From positions 3,844,001 through 3,908,000 of the forward strand of contig JASSKH010000025.1 of NCBI GenBank assembly GCA_031763025.1: a stretch of 64,000 bases of DNA, written 5' to 3'. Origin of the DNA: Macrocystis pyrifera (lineage: Eukaryota > Sar > Phaeophyceae > Laminariales > Laminariaceae). The notes under the pieces are model-generated. The model was not told the origin of the DNA and searched no databases. It was given only the letters and a program-made list of their open reading frames with translations. Positions 21,750-34,070 of this stretch are shown one piece after another (the stretch's first letter is position 1; every line of letters begins with the position of its first letter). The position numbers were made by a program, and so were the translations under genes.

Positions 21750-23900
21750 TCGGTTTGCTCCCTCGTTTTTGGCGCTTCGCGCGCCAACTAAATTTAATTG
21801 CCGGCTACAGGTAAGACCATGGGCGTGCGGCCCAGAAAGGATAGCTACTGTACGTATCAAATCGATTAATAGTATATATAAACCTGTCTATGCAACTCGT
21901 ACCACAAACTGCTGCGGCTGTTGTGCTTCGGTTTGCCTACTACTTCCTTGGTCTTACTCTGTTTAGTATAGCACGTGTCGTAATATTATTTATTTAGTTG
22001 GTTCTTGTGTTATCTGCCATATCTCCTGGGGGGTCGCACGCCAGGTATTATACACTATGCCGGGTATGTATTTCCAGATGCGTGCGAAATAGGGTCGTTT
22101 TATTACGTTGACCTGTTCGGTCTCGACAACCATATTTCGCCTCTATTCGGATCGCATAACCTTGAATCAGCCACACAGCTCTGGCCCCGGGGTAATGGGA
22201 CCTGAATTAGGTAAATCCCTAGCTACACTATATAGTCAACAAACTCGCACCCTAGGAATGCTGTAGCAGCATGAACTACGGTAGTTTATGCCTGCGATTA
22301 TTAATATATAGTGGCAAATAGTTATCAAGTACCGGTATGTATGAAGTGCAGCAGTATTCACCTACGAATAAGAAAACGTGCTTCGAGCGCCACACTAAAA
22401 CCTACACAGTAGTCAACACCTAAACGAGTACCAGGTATGAGCGGACATGTTGCCCTGCTGGACGGACCGTACAAAGATATTATGATAAATTACATACAGT
22501 ACTACCACTACGAACTGGGCCAGCAACGGGGGGGGGGGAGATTACATCCAAGGTAAGGGGATTACTGCTGTCAACCCAACCTTTGCCAGAGGATGTCTTA
22601 GACAAGGGGACTACTGTACTTTGGGCGGTCAACCCAACCCGGGGTTGAGTCGCTCCTACCTACGATGAAAACGCGGATCTACTTGAAGGATATCCGGGGT
22701 ATGGATTTCTGTGAGCAGTCGTGGCGTTCCCCTACGAGGAAGAGTTTAATAGGTTAATCAACACCAAGATAAATGGGTGATTCAGGAAGCGGATAATCGA
22801 CCCCGAGGTGAAGACGTTGGAATTAATAAAACAATCGACTCCAAAAGCATATAGGGAAAAATCATGGAAGGCGGCTCTATGAGTTAATTCAGTGCCACAA
22901 CCCTTGAGAAATACGGGAGTGTGATCAACGTCGCGAAACCAGAAGGCTTTTTAACTGTGTGCCACTCTTGAGGCAAACTAGGAGGGTCATCAATGAGACA
23001 GAAAGGCTATTGGATCCGGAAGTATGACGGGTGTAGCAAAGAAGGTAAGTAGAGTCAAGCCCAACGAAACCGGAGTTAAAGATAACCGGCCCCAGAGCCA
23101 CCCTGGGTACTACCAAGGAGGTAACAGAGTCACGTCCAACGAAGTCAGAGAGAACGGTAACTGGCTGATAAACGGCGCCCAACGCTAAGAATAGACCGGC
23201 GTGTCTCGACAACTATTTGCATGAGTGGGAGTGGTCAATTCAGGGGTAAGTCCATAACACTCCAAGATCAACGCTATGCTCAACTTGCTCAGGCCAACGT
23301 ACTGGGAAAGATGAACCCCTTGGTTAGCGTGGCTTGGTACCGGTGAGCATGTGCCTCAACACCGGCCACTAGCGTAACGACCGAACCTGTCCCGGCCTGT
23401 CAGAAACGTCCAACACATGCAAGTGATTGAGAACAAAGAAAGGGTCTCGCCAGGTACACACGAACTCCGAACGGGTCATCGAGTGTACTGCCGCCTTGAG
23501 TCAATGAGGCAATGCTGGGTGGTCGTCCGCGCCACAGGAGATGAGTACGGTTTGTGGTCGGTGAACTGATTGAGACCGTATGCCTGGCGAAGGGAGTTGC
23601 CCGTCGTCGACTCGGCTGTTCGAAAGTCAGAGACTTTCCAGTATGCGGCGCAGAAGAGATCTACGATTCACCGAATGTCACCTGCTCCCGAATACACTGT
23701 CAAGGCTGGCGATTCCACTCCTCCAAGTCTTCTTCCCATTTCCAGCCAGACCCACCGCTTGAACAAACGGTTTAGGCTGAAGTTGTCGCCAGCTGCTTCC
23801 TTTGGTTTAGACTTGACGATCGAACTGCTATCAATCTTCATCTGGACACCCCACTCGCCGCTATTAATGGCTGGCGTCGTACACTTCTTCGATGAACGTT
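21750..23900. other. No gene recognised; short imperfect repeats
   Basis: Scattered GTCAACCCAACC direct repeats near 22570 and 22629. An imperfect repeat pair of about 80 bp at 23050-23170 has the units GAGTCAAGCCCAACGAAACC and GAGTCACGTCCAACGAAGTC. A G10 run is at 22530. Plus-strand frames at 23554-23947 have no recognisable domain. Confidence 0.35.
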
Positions 23901-23910
23901 TGCCGCCTTC

Positions 23911-24350
23911 AAACGGCTGGAAACTCCCTCCGGACCTTGGTATCTAGCCGGTGTACCACGCTCGCTACTCTGGAAGCTGTTTCTCGCTCTTCCCTTATTG
24001 GCATCTCCGGCGGGCGAGAACGACAGTCTGAACCCTGGTGCAGTCCATACAAGGCGTGAAATCTATACAGCTGCCTGGAAGTGAAACCTGTACTCACCTC
24101 ACCCGGATCCCATTGGGGACTACTCCCACACTTACGTGTCTCCACCAGGAATACGTGCAGCTGCAGCTGAGTAATACTCTCGAAGATTCCCGTCAAGCCA
24201 GTTAAAACGTACTCGCATACTCACGTGTTTGCGACGTCCTTCGAGAGCTTGCGATCGGTCATCGTGTACAACGGTTTCCGCCAAAGTGTACTTCTCGGCA
24301 AGTTTTCTATCCGATCCCCCGACCAGGTGCGCGAGCCATATCGACGGCAT
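23911..24350 (-). CDS. Candidate small-intron gene fragment
   Basis: An open segment on the minus strand ending SQALEGRRKH is followed by GTGAGT (donor near 24220). A second donor GTAAGTGTG lies near 24137, and a pyrimidine-rich acceptor TTTCACTTCCAG near 24080 opens into QLYRFHALYGLHQG, which runs to a stop near 23911. Implied introns are only about 60 bp. No family is recognised; the exon boundaries are inferred from consensus only. Confidence 0.25.
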
Positions 24351-25180
24351 TGCCAGGTCGGAGCATTAATGAAATGTCTTGATGCCCACTGCGAAAACCG
24401 TCTTCCTCTGGGTTTGGCAATGCACCCGTCCACGTACATTTTGTCAAACGTCCATGACAGGCATCACAATAATCAATGACAGACATGACAAACGTTTAGC
24501 CTCGGCCTGATACCCATCAGTGACAGGCCTGACTAACGTCAACGGAACGCATGGTGGGTGAAGATCTGGGGTGAAACGCCGAATCCATCACTCAGAGTAC
24601 TTCTTCGTTTCACTGAGGAGGCGAAGACTTGCAGAGTCCCGATAATGCTTTCTGTAGCCACTCTCGCATAGTTCGACAGATCCCTGCCCCCGGGTGTGGT
24701 TGACGAGACCGTAGCACACCGACTCTTTTAGCGACTAGCACAGGGGGTTCACGGCTGTAAACTTCCCCCCTGCATTGCCCCGGACCAACAATAGCGATTC
24801 CGACACGCACATCGCTCAGTGTGAGGCTTTACCGCGAGTGCCTCCTTCGACGGCACAGGACACGTGAGCAAAGGATGTGCTCGCTTCTTCCACCAAGGAC
24901 AACACAAACTCGAACCTATTACCTGTTTGCATCCCCTGCTTAAGGTCTGATATGTACATCTCAGGGACCTTCCACGATTGTAGGGTGCCAGTGAGTAATA
25001 CTGTCACTTGCGTGGTCACCCATTTGCTACTCCTGCGCTTATATAAGAGCACATACCTCCTTGGCTAGCGTGGGCTACTTACACTTGCCCTGGGTCAGAA
25101 AAGTTGGGTATGCCACGCCCGGACCACCAAACGTGTTGCGAACCAAGGCGAACAACTCCGATATCATTGCCACCGATGTA

Positions 25181-25893
25181 GGGTCTTGGGGGGATCCGCG
25201 GGAGGTGTACCGTCGTCATGCACGGGGATGTTGTCGTGCAGGGCGTGAACGTCGATAACAGCTGAGGCCGGAGGTGACGTTGCGCGGAGACCTTGCAGTG
25301 CTGAGACCGGAATTTATATGAGGGGAGAGGAGGAAGTCCCCAGAAGGTCGCCTGGTTCAAGATCAATGAATCTCGAGAGCGGGATATTTTTGTAGCCGAT
25401 GGCGACGAAGATTTCGGTTTCGGAGTCAAGGCCGTCGCGGGGAATCATGTCAACGAGGTAGTGGCCGGAGGGTGCCGGAATGCCGGAGAGACGCACCAGA
25501 TTAACCTGGACGAGAGACGGCGTAGCCGAAAGTGAGACTGCGTGAGCGCCGGCGAACTCGAGGTGTAGGGTGTCGGGAGAAGGTCGGTTGTCTTGGATGA
25601 AAGTGGAGAGGCCATTCGCGTAAGAAGTAGTTAGGGAGAGCTCGTCAAAGAGCGGTCGCGAGGGGAGGCGAGGCAAGGGTTGCGTACGTGCGTTGTTCGA
25701 ACCGCATCCAGCTATCGCGTCCCAGTAGAACGGGGTGTTGCATAGCTCCATGTGGCACGATGCACGCCCATACGGCGATCTCGGCGGAGGGAGTGCTGTC
25801 GTGCAAGAACCGGATGCTGAGTCGGACGGAAATCGAGGAGCGGAGCGGATTTACCAAAGCCGCCCAAGGAACGAGGGAGAGCGTGTTGTTCAC
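25181..25893 (-). pseudogene. Protease C-terminal region / pol linker, copy A
   Basis: Continues the protease after the NADAR-protease frame stops, in two further frames (about 25893-25645, then 25751-25314). The second frame ends in a stop within a segment that stays open in copy B (GDLLGTSSSPLI region). Near-identical to the beginning of the 1,031-residue pol frame at 37232. Truncated at the arm boundary, so copy A has no RT. Confidence 0.75.
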
Positions 25894-25930
25894 AGATGCC
25901 CGACGCAGCGTTGTTGCGCTTCATACGGGC

Positions 25931-27496
25931 TCAAGCTTCAGCGGAGATGAAGGTCCGGGGGGAGCCGGTGTCCAAGATAGCTACAAGGCCGTAGCGTTTG
26001 TATGCGGAGGGTCCACTGTGTACTCTAATCCTGGTCGTGAAGAAGGCGTCGTCGACGGTAACGATACCGCTCGAGAGGCCTGGTCCGTGTTCGGCAATGA
26101 GGGAGGAGAGCGCAGGAGGGAGAGCAGCTCCGGACGAAATATCAGAGACCAGTGCGTGCGGAGGGGTGGCTGAAGGGAAGGAAAGGGGGCAGTAGGCGAT
26201 CCAGCGTGGAGTGCGGTGTAGAAGCTGGAACGTTTGCGCTGATCTCGTGGATCCCATTTTCGGAGGGTGAGACGCGAGAGGCGCGGAGGGGGCGGGCGGG
26301 AGTGGAGGGGGGGAGGCAAGCTGGTGGTGGATCTTCATGAGGATGTCGCCCAACAGGTTGAGTCCCGGCCAATGTGGAGGCTGTAAGGCTCGTGTATCGT
26401 CACACCTGAAGCCGATGCCCCAGACGAGGTCGTAAGGACTTGCTTCGGCGAGGAACTTGTCGCTGGTGTGTACGAGCTGTTGTGGTAAAGGGGGAGCCGA
26501 AAACTTGGCGAGGTTGCCCTTGAAAACGATGTCGTACCTATGCTGTATCCAAAGCTCTTGATTACAATTGGAGACGGAGCGGCCGAGGCGTTTTTGTTGT
26601 GCGGGATTCGGAGAGGACATGATCTTCCGGCGAGTTGCTGTGTCGCCGAAAAGCTTGGCCTTTTCCGACATCATGTACTGTTCCGCACAGTTGTAGTGCT
26701 CGTTGTCTACGGTGAACGTCGAAGGGTACCACTGGGAAAAGACCGAGGAATGAACCCAAACAAAAAGAATTTGGGAGGGGCTCAGGGTCGAGGGGAGTGG
26801 AGAGGGGGACGTTGTGTGGGACGTTGTCGGGGAAGGCGTGGGTGAGACGACTTCGATCCCCGAAAACGTGTGGGGTAAGGTCGATTGCGACGAAGCCCCG
26901 GGAGGATGTACGTGACGGCGAGACGCTCGTGACGGAGCACCCTGGGAGTCCCTGCTATCAGCATTTAACGTATGCGGAGGGGGGAGTAGCTCGGAAGAAA
27001 ATGCGGTACCTGTAGTTGTCCGTGACCGGGGCGTGGGTGTCGGTACAGGTGGCTCCTGGCATATTCTTGGTGACTTGGTCGAGTCTTCCGCGGTTGAATC
27101 CGCGGGAAAACCGTCCCTTGGGCCCAGGGAGAGTGGTGTGGTCAGCACGGGGCGGGCAGCTACGAGTCCGGGAGATCCTGCAGAACCAACGGAGGTCGAA
27201 GTGTGTGCTGTCCGGGGTCGACGGACGCCGGTTGACGTGTGCCGATAACATCGTTCGTCAGAGGACGTAGATGAGTTGGGGGTCGATGGCCCTGGGAGAC
27301 GATCAGAGCCGGAGAGGGAGTAGATACCGCTGTTGGCCGTTGTTGTCGGGTCGCCCACAAGATTGGCAAGATCTGCAGACATTTCGGTAATGTTGGTCAA
27401 GGTGCGGCGTCGCGCATCGACTGGGGACACCGAGGGAAGCATTGAGGGAGTGCTCGGTGTGCCCTCCTCCTGCCACTCACACCTCAAACCAACCAT
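25931..27496 (-). CDS. NADAR-domain/aspartic-protease pol segment, copy A
   Basis: A 521-residue frame. Residues 1-240 are a Ser/Thr/Pro-rich linker. Residues about 244-393 form a NADAR (YbiA-like, DUF1768) domain: FSQWYPSTFTVDNEHYNCAE at about 253-272, the QYMM..KAKLFGD helix, NLAKFS, the EASPYDLVWGIGF signature at 351-363 and a GLNLLGDILM motif at 378-387. After about 110 residues comes a retropepsin active site, LVAILDTGSPRTFIS (DTG at 509-511, 25972-25964). NADAR proteins act on ADP-ribose or related N-glycosides: E. coli YbiA on riboflavin-pathway intermediates, and DarT1-partner NADARs on ADP-ribosylated guanine. The pol frame is -1 relative to gag and has no conserved requirement for the Met at 27496. 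The frame ends by a lesion just after DTG. The domain call is confident; its role in the element is inference. Confidence 0.85.
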   Translation of the reverse strand: MVGLRCEWQEEGTPSTPSMLPSVSPVDARRRTLTNITEMSADLANLVGDPTTTANSGIYSLSGSDRLPGPSTPNSSTSSDERCYRHTSTGVRRPRTAHTSTSVGSAGSPGLVAARPVLTTPLSLGPRDGFPADSTAEDSTKSPRICQEPPVPTPTPRSRTTTGTAFSSELLPPPHTLNADSRDSQGAPSRASRRHVHPPGASSQSTLPHTFSGIEVVSPTPSPTTSHTTSPSPLPSTLSPSQILFVWVHSSVFSQWYPSTFTVDNEHYNCAEQYMMSEKAKLFGDTATRRKIMSSPNPAQQKRLGRSVSNCNQELWIQHRYDIVFKGNLAKFSAPPLPQQLVHTSDKFLAEASPYDLVWGIGFRCDDTRALQPPHWPGLNLLGDILMKIHHQLASPPPLPPAPSAPLASHPPKMGSTRSAQTFQLLHRTPRWIAYCPLSFPSATPPHALVSDISSGAALPPALSSLIAEHGPGLSSGIVTVDDAFFTTRIRVHSGPSAYKRYGLVAILDTGSPRTFISAEA

Positions 27497-27594
27497 TTGA
27501 ACAAGGGAGCCAACCCTAGATCGAGGGGTTGATCTTGAAGATAGGTTAGAAGGGGGGGAAAAAGAGGGGGAGGGGTCGGGAGAGCCGACGGCTC

Positions 27595-29046
27595 CTAAAC
27601 AATACGCTGCCCGAGGGTCCAGAGAGGTCCTCGGCGCGGTCGCGTGTAGTGCCGTTGGTGAAGTCGCGAGCGGTTCTTCACCATCGGCTGGTCAGCTAGT
27701 ACGGAAGGTGCCCAGTTGCCGGGAGGTTTGATTGACTCCGTGTTGTGAAGAACCGAGGCGCATGCTGTTGGGATAGTGGGGGTCTGGGTTGTCGGACCGG
27801 TTACGGTGAGGGCAGATGAGGGAGGTCCTGGAGGGGAGGGGGGGGTGAGCTTTGGTGCCGAATTATCCCGAAAGTGGTGGTTGTTAGGAGAGTAGTTTGT
27901 CCACTGAGAGCCTGCAGTACGGTGGGAGTTGCCGTGGGAGCGCCAGTTTTTAGAATGGGAGTTGGACCGGCGGTTGTTATTGGAATTGCCGGCAGAGTTG
28001 TGTCCGCTCGAGTTGGAACGGTTGGAAAAAGAGTTCGAGTTCCGATGAGCATGGCGTTCATATTGTTCCCGACGGTATGAGAGCACACGTTGTTGCCACT
28101 GTTGCAAAACGTAGCCTCTGTCGTTGAGCTGGCCGAGCCGAGAATTGAGCACACCTGACTTGTTTATGAAGGGACTCTGACACGTCTTTACGCTGTGGTC
28201 CTGCCCACCACAGGGGAGGCATACGCCACGCCATGTGCGAAGAGCAGTCGCTCTGGCAGTAGCGCCAAGGAGAGGGCTCCAGAGGGGGGGGTCGGAGGTC
28301 AAAAACGTGGTGGACACCATGTACACTTCGTCGAAGTGTTCGAGAGACTGGTGGTCGTAACCCAGAGTGAAAGGGTCAATGTCTGGGGACGTAGATACGT
28401 TAATGACATAGGGGTTGCGTTGGGAGCCTTGTTGGTTTGGGTTGGAATAATTGCGCGAATGCGTCTGCTGAGCAGGAGCCGATGACGGCGGGGACGACGA
28501 AAACGTCGTGCGGCCTCCTGGGGAGGTATAGGAAATATATGTTTCGCCATTTATTGCAGGTGTGTTATTCGTAGCGCACACTTCATGAGCCTGCCACATG
28601 GCCGAGGCCGAAGGGAAAGGTTTCACCGCAGTCATCAATTCACCCGGGTACACAACCGGAGTCAAAGCAGGAAACTGTCTACTAATACTGGTCCGCACTA
28701 CCTCTAAGACCATGGCGTCGCTAGGCTTAAAGACCTTTTCAGAACCTTGTACCACGGATGTCAACTGCCTCAAAGCCCGCAAAAGTGTTGAATACACCGT
28801 GCCCGTTGGTACTCCAAACGTTTGAAGCTTCTCGAATGCGCGGCCTTGGTCGCCGTGGTCGAAGCGCGTGCTGAGCAGACGCAAGAGTAAGCGAAAGGCA
28901 GATGGGCCGGCGTTGTCCTTCTCCCGAAGGTGATCGCGCACCTGCTTAAAACGTTGTTGATGAAGAGGGACATCGGGGAGTTGGTTCCTGTCTTGATTGC
29001 TTTCCGGAAACACCGGTGACGCGGGGTGATCCATCCTGGTGACCAA
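27595..29046 (-). CDS. Gag C-terminal region with CCHC zinc knuckle, copy A
   Basis: 483 residues. A helical capsid-like region (about 30-150, including FRLLLRLLSTRFDHGDQGRA and VFKPSDAMVLEVVRT) is followed by a Ser/Pro linker, a classical C-x2-C-x4-H-x4-C knuckle (Cys276, Cys279, His284, Cys289) and an Asn/Ser-rich, basic nucleocapsid-like tail. The stop at 27595 is followed by a pyrimidine-rich spacer before the Met of the NADAR frame. It is joined to the preceding gag part by a frameshift near 29040. Confidence 0.8.
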   Translation of the reverse strand: MVTRMDHPASPVFPESNQDRNQLPDVPLHQQRFKQVRDHLREKDNAGPSAFRLLLRLLSTRFDHGDQGRAFEKLQTFGVPTGTVYSTLLRALRQLTSVVQGSEKVFKPSDAMVLEVVRTSISRQFPALTPVVYPGELMTAVKPFPSASAMWQAHEVCATNNTPAINGETYISYTSPGGRTTFSSSPPSSAPAQQTHSRNYSNPNQQGSQRNPYVINVSTSPDIDPFTLGYDHQSLEHFDEVYMVSTTFLTSDPPLWSPLLGATARATALRTWRGVCLPCGGQDHSVKTCQSPFINKSGVLNSRLGQLNDRGYVLQQWQQRVLSYRREQYERHAHRNSNSFSNRSNSSGHNSAGNSNNNRRSNSHSKNWRSHGNSHRTAGSQWTNYSPNNHHFRDNSAPKLTPPSPPGPPSSALTVTGPTTQTPTIPTACASVLHNTESIKPPGNWAPSVLADQPMVKNRSRLHQRHYTRPRRGPLWTLGQRIV

Positions 29047-29760
29047 CGGAGGGAGTCTAGAGTACCGTTCGGGGAGTCGTCACGGCGTGAGAGAATATCC
29101 GCTAAGACAAGTTTGGCGCTAGCTATGAGTTGTTGAACTCCTACACAGTCGTCGGTTCCCGCAGGAAAAGGGAGTGGGTCGATGAGCTCCAATTTTCGAG
29201 AGTCCAAGTCGATGTACTTGCGGTTGACTTCAAAGTCGTGGGTACTAGCTGCAGTGATTTGGGGCGTAGTGGGAGTTGCGGCAGGGGGGACCGGTGCGGG
29301 AGTGGGGGTGACCGGAGTGGAAGTGGGTGCGACTGGGTGTTGAGGGAGTACCGATGTAGTGAGGATCGTGCTGTTTGGGAGAGGTGTTGGAGCCTGCACT
29401 GGCGCAATGGGGATTGCGAGACCGGGCGCGGTAGGAGGCGAAGGGGCCTGAGCTGCGACGGTGGTTGCATGGCTGAGCAGGGGGGTGAGGGTCGCTGGAT
29501 ACTGTGGAGGTACTGGTGCAATGGAGATTGCGTTGTTGTGGGTGGTGGCGGGAGCCGGCAACGGTGCAATAGAGATTGTTCGACCGGGCGCCGCGGGATA
29601 AGGGAGGGTCAGGGCCGCAACGGAAGCTGTATTGGAAGGCAGTGGGGGGGGAGCTACTTGATACCGTGGTGGTAGCGGTGTAATGGAGGCTGTGTTTGGA
29701 GGCAGTGACGAGAGAGGCCCTGAATACTGAGGTGGTAGCTGTGTAGTGGGAGTTGCGGTA
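28770..29760 (-). CDS. Gag middle region, Pro/Ala-rich, copy A
   Basis: In the same frame as the N-terminal gag but separated from it by the TTAA-flanked insertion. Dominated by Pro/Ala/Thr repeats of the type SIAPxPPQYPA, an oligoproline-like linker. It then leads into a helical stretch (NRKYIDLDSRKLELIDPLPF...). This segment is missing from copy B. The frame runs past the real reading into an overlap with the C-terminal gag because of an indel near 29040. Confidence 0.65.
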
Positions 29761-29764
29761 TTAA

Positions 29765-29853
29765 TCCCTTTAGTACCGCAGTCCCGATTTGGGGACAAAC
29801 CAGTCTAATTCCAAGTGATTTGTCCCCAAAACTGGACTGCGGTACTAAAATGG
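29765..29853. mobile_element. 89-bp MITE with TTAA target duplication
   Basis: Imperfect TIRs (TTTAGTACCGCAGTCC / GGACTGCGGTACTAAAA) enclose a second inverted pair, TTTGGGGACAAA/TTTGTCCCCAAA. The element is flanked by TTAA at 29761-29764 and 29854-29857, the signature of piggyBac-type insertion. Insert plus one TTAA is 93 bp, a multiple of three, so the gag frame is the same on both sides and the only damage is a stop codon inside the MITE. Confidence 0.8.
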
Positions 29854-29857
29854 TTAA

Positions 29858-31370
<1,513 letters not shown>

Positions 31371-31641
31371 TGTTGCTGTTGGCAGAAGCCGACGACAAGA
31401 GAGCGAAGGGAGGGGGGGAGGGAGGGGAGAGGAACAGGTATGAGCCCTAGGAGATCATGCCATGTGGCGTAGCGAGCGGGGTGTGGGGGTGTGGGGGGGG
31501 GGGGGGGGGGGCTTGGGAGTGCTGTCATCCATGTGCGAGCAAGGTTTATAGTGGCCGGTCGCGGTGATGGAGTGTGTTCGTGTGCGCCCTCCGTCCGCCT
31601 GAGTGTACTGAAGATTCGTTTGGCGGTCTGGTTTAAGCCTA

Positions 31642-31746
31642 TTACGGGGGTCCATAGTTAACAGGACCTATGGTATACATAAAAACCTATATACTTACCT
31701 ATTTTCACCAACAAAATTTGGTCCCGTTAACTATGGACCCCCGTAA
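31642..31746. mobile_element. 105-bp MITE, TIR TTACGGGGGTCCATAGTTAA, TA duplication
   Basis: Perfect terminal inverted repeats of 22 bases flanked by TA (31640-31641 and 31747-31748). The asymmetric interior, AGGACCTATGGTATACATAAAAACC on one side and CACCAACAAAATTTGGTCCC on the other, matches the two ends of the 3.67-kb element at 11320-14985. It sits between the gag start and the 5' region of retroelement copy A. Confidence 0.9.
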
Positions 31747-31749
31747 TAG

Positions 31750-33243
31750 ATATATTTGGGCTCTGGTAGCCCCGCTCGTGTCCCGTGATGGAAGGAGGTA
31801 TAGAGATACGACCTTGTAGACCCGTCTGAAGATAAAGTGTAGAGACACTTCTGCGCACTAGGCTGTAGTAACGGAGTGTAGAGACACTCCGTTTGTTCGC
31901 AACAGTATTTGAATTTCTTGAACGACGCCAGCTGACTCGGGGGTTTCGTACTGGGAGGGGTGGAAAAGAGACCCGTGCCCGGGTTGGTTTGGGAAGGTGG
32001 GAGTCATATACCCGGGAGAGGAAGGGGAGGGAAAAACCGAACAACAATAAAAAAGAATGCAAAAGCCCGGAGGAAGGTGGTCACGGGAAGGTGGTGTCCG
32101 TCGAACGGGTGGAAGAGGGTACCCTACCAATCATGTACTTGACTCGCTTTGTGATTTTAAAGACAAAACTCTCGGTAAAATCATCATCCAATTGTTGACT
32201 CTGTGTCTGAAGACCGCTGTGGGTTGCTGTCCGATTGAGAGACCGAATAATAGTACTGGTATTCGCGTCTTCTACGTCGCGAAATGTGTTAGTAGTCGTC
32301 AACGGTTCGGCTGAATTTTTATCCGGAAAAGAATTTCCATCAGCACGGCCCAAACTCCCAGTCGCACCGTCTAAAATTCCGTCGCATTTATTCAAGGCTG
32401 CAAAACGTGCAAATCGAGGAAGAAAATGCTATTAGGATTGCTCAAAATTTCTCTCGCATCGCCGAAGATTCCACTATATTCATCCAAAACTGTACAAATG
32501 TGCACGTCTGGAAAAATATGCGATTATGCCTGTCCAAAATGAGTGGTGTATCGTTGAAAATTTCGTCATAGTTTTCCAAAGCTGCAAAAGTGTGCAAATC
32601 TGGGAAAACAATGCGATTAGAACTACGACGAAATGTTCAACGTTTCACCACTCATTGTAGACAGGCATAATCGTAATTGTTTGTGCAGTTTTGGATGAAT
32701 ATAGTGGAACCTTCGGCGATGCGAGAGAAAGTTTGAGCAGTCCTAATGGCGTTTTCTTCCTCGATTTGCACGTTTTTGCAGCCTTGAATAAATGTGACGG
32801 AATTTTAGACGGTGCGACTGGGATTTTGGGCCGTGCTGATGGAAATTATTTTCCGGATAAAAATTCAGCCGAACCTTTGACGACTACTAACACATTTCGC
32901 GACGTAGAAGACGCGAATACCAGTACTATTATTCGGTCTCTCAATCGGACAGCAACCCACAGCGGTCTTCAGACACAGAGTCATCAATTGGATGATGATT
33001 TTACCGAGAGTTTTGCCTTTGAATCACAAAGCGAGTCAAGTACATGGTTGGTAGGGTACCCTCTTCCACCCGTTCGACGGACACCACCTTCCCATGCCCA
33101 CCTTCCTCCGGAATATTGCATTATATTTTATTGTTTTTCGGTATTTCCCTCCCCTTCCTCTCCCGGGTATATGACTCCCACTTTCCCAAACCAACCCGGG
33201 CACGGGTCCCTTTGCCACCCCTCCCAGTACGAAACCCCCGAGT
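31750..33243. other. Facing 5' regions (LTR/leader) of the two retroelement copies
   Basis: About 31934-32573 and 32621-33240 are mirror images and lie upstream of gag in each copy, so they should hold the LTR/5' leader. Open frames here (for example plus 32691-33476) are probably not coding upstream of about 33240: their conserved parts, such as TGTGACGGAATTTTAGACGG, are simply shared DNA. The spacer between arms is 32574-32620 (47 bp). I found no copy of this sequence downstream of pol, so an LTR cannot be demonstrated. Confidence 0.5.
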
Positions 33244-34070
33244 CGAGGGAGCGGGACGAGATCGATCGCGCCGAGAAACTGGTGGCCTCACTGCGGGCCA
33301 AACATGCCCTGACTCTGGCCTCTCAAGGCCTCGACCCCACTCCCTTCCACGCGGTTTCGGCCGCTGCCTCGACTTCCGGCCTCGGTCCTACTCCCCCTCG
33401 CACGGACCCGGCTACTACCCCCCCCCTTCCACTGGGTCTCTTTCTCCTACCCCGACAACTCTGGGCTTCGTCCTAGAATTTACGGACATCGCGTTCATCC
33501 ATACCACGATACGTCAACTAATATCGTCACAATATGTCCCGGAGGCCAGTCGGGCAGCCATCTCCTCGGCCGCCTCGGCCATCAAAGGATACTATCGTTC
33601 AGGAATCACCACCCTCCAGCAGGCCCTTGAGACTCTTCCGAACGTAATTAACTTCAGCGTTCGAACCAAACTCCTCAGGCTGGTAGAAATTTTGAAGACT
33701 TTCCACTCCTCCACCCACCATACCTGGCCGCCCGTTGCAGAATATAGCGCCTCCCGCGGTCAGCGCCAACAGCGGACGATGGGTTGCTCGGATGGTCGTC
33801 TCCCGGTCACCCGCAGGCGCCCGGACGACGACCATGATCGCGACAGCGACGACAACAACCCCAACAACCGTACCTCCGACATCTCAGCCCGCCGCGCGTC
33901 ATAGGTCAGCTCGACAATACGCCCCCGGTCCGGCAACAGCGGACCTTCCCCTCCGCCTGAACAACGCCCACGGAAGCACAGTGATGGCGACTATTTTTCT
34001 CCTCGTCAACCGACGAGGACCACATCTCCGAGGCCAACAGGTGCGCGATCACTTTCGGGAGAAGGACAAC
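33243..34070 (+). pseudogene. Gag N-terminal/middle region, copy B, deleted
   Basis: Begins abruptly in the coiled-coil-like helix (SRERDEIDRAEKLVASLRAK) joined to leader DNA. It lacks the ATG, the SAP-like region and the Gly tract. The capsid-like part (FTDIAFIHTTIRQLISSQYV) is split between frames. A second deletion near 34039 joins it to the C-terminal gag. Alignment to copy A is obvious throughout. Confidence 0.75.

Noticed and set aside
25931-27496. NADAR as bacterial contamination or a chimeric contig
   Set aside because: It is fused in frame to a retropepsin, flanked by gag and pol of a eukaryotic LTR-type element, and present twice in diverged copies.
32691-33243. Upstream part of the 261-residue plus-strand frame as a host gene
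   Set aside because: Mirrored in the left arm with frame-disrupting differences and located in the element's leader/LTR position; only the 3' part is gag.
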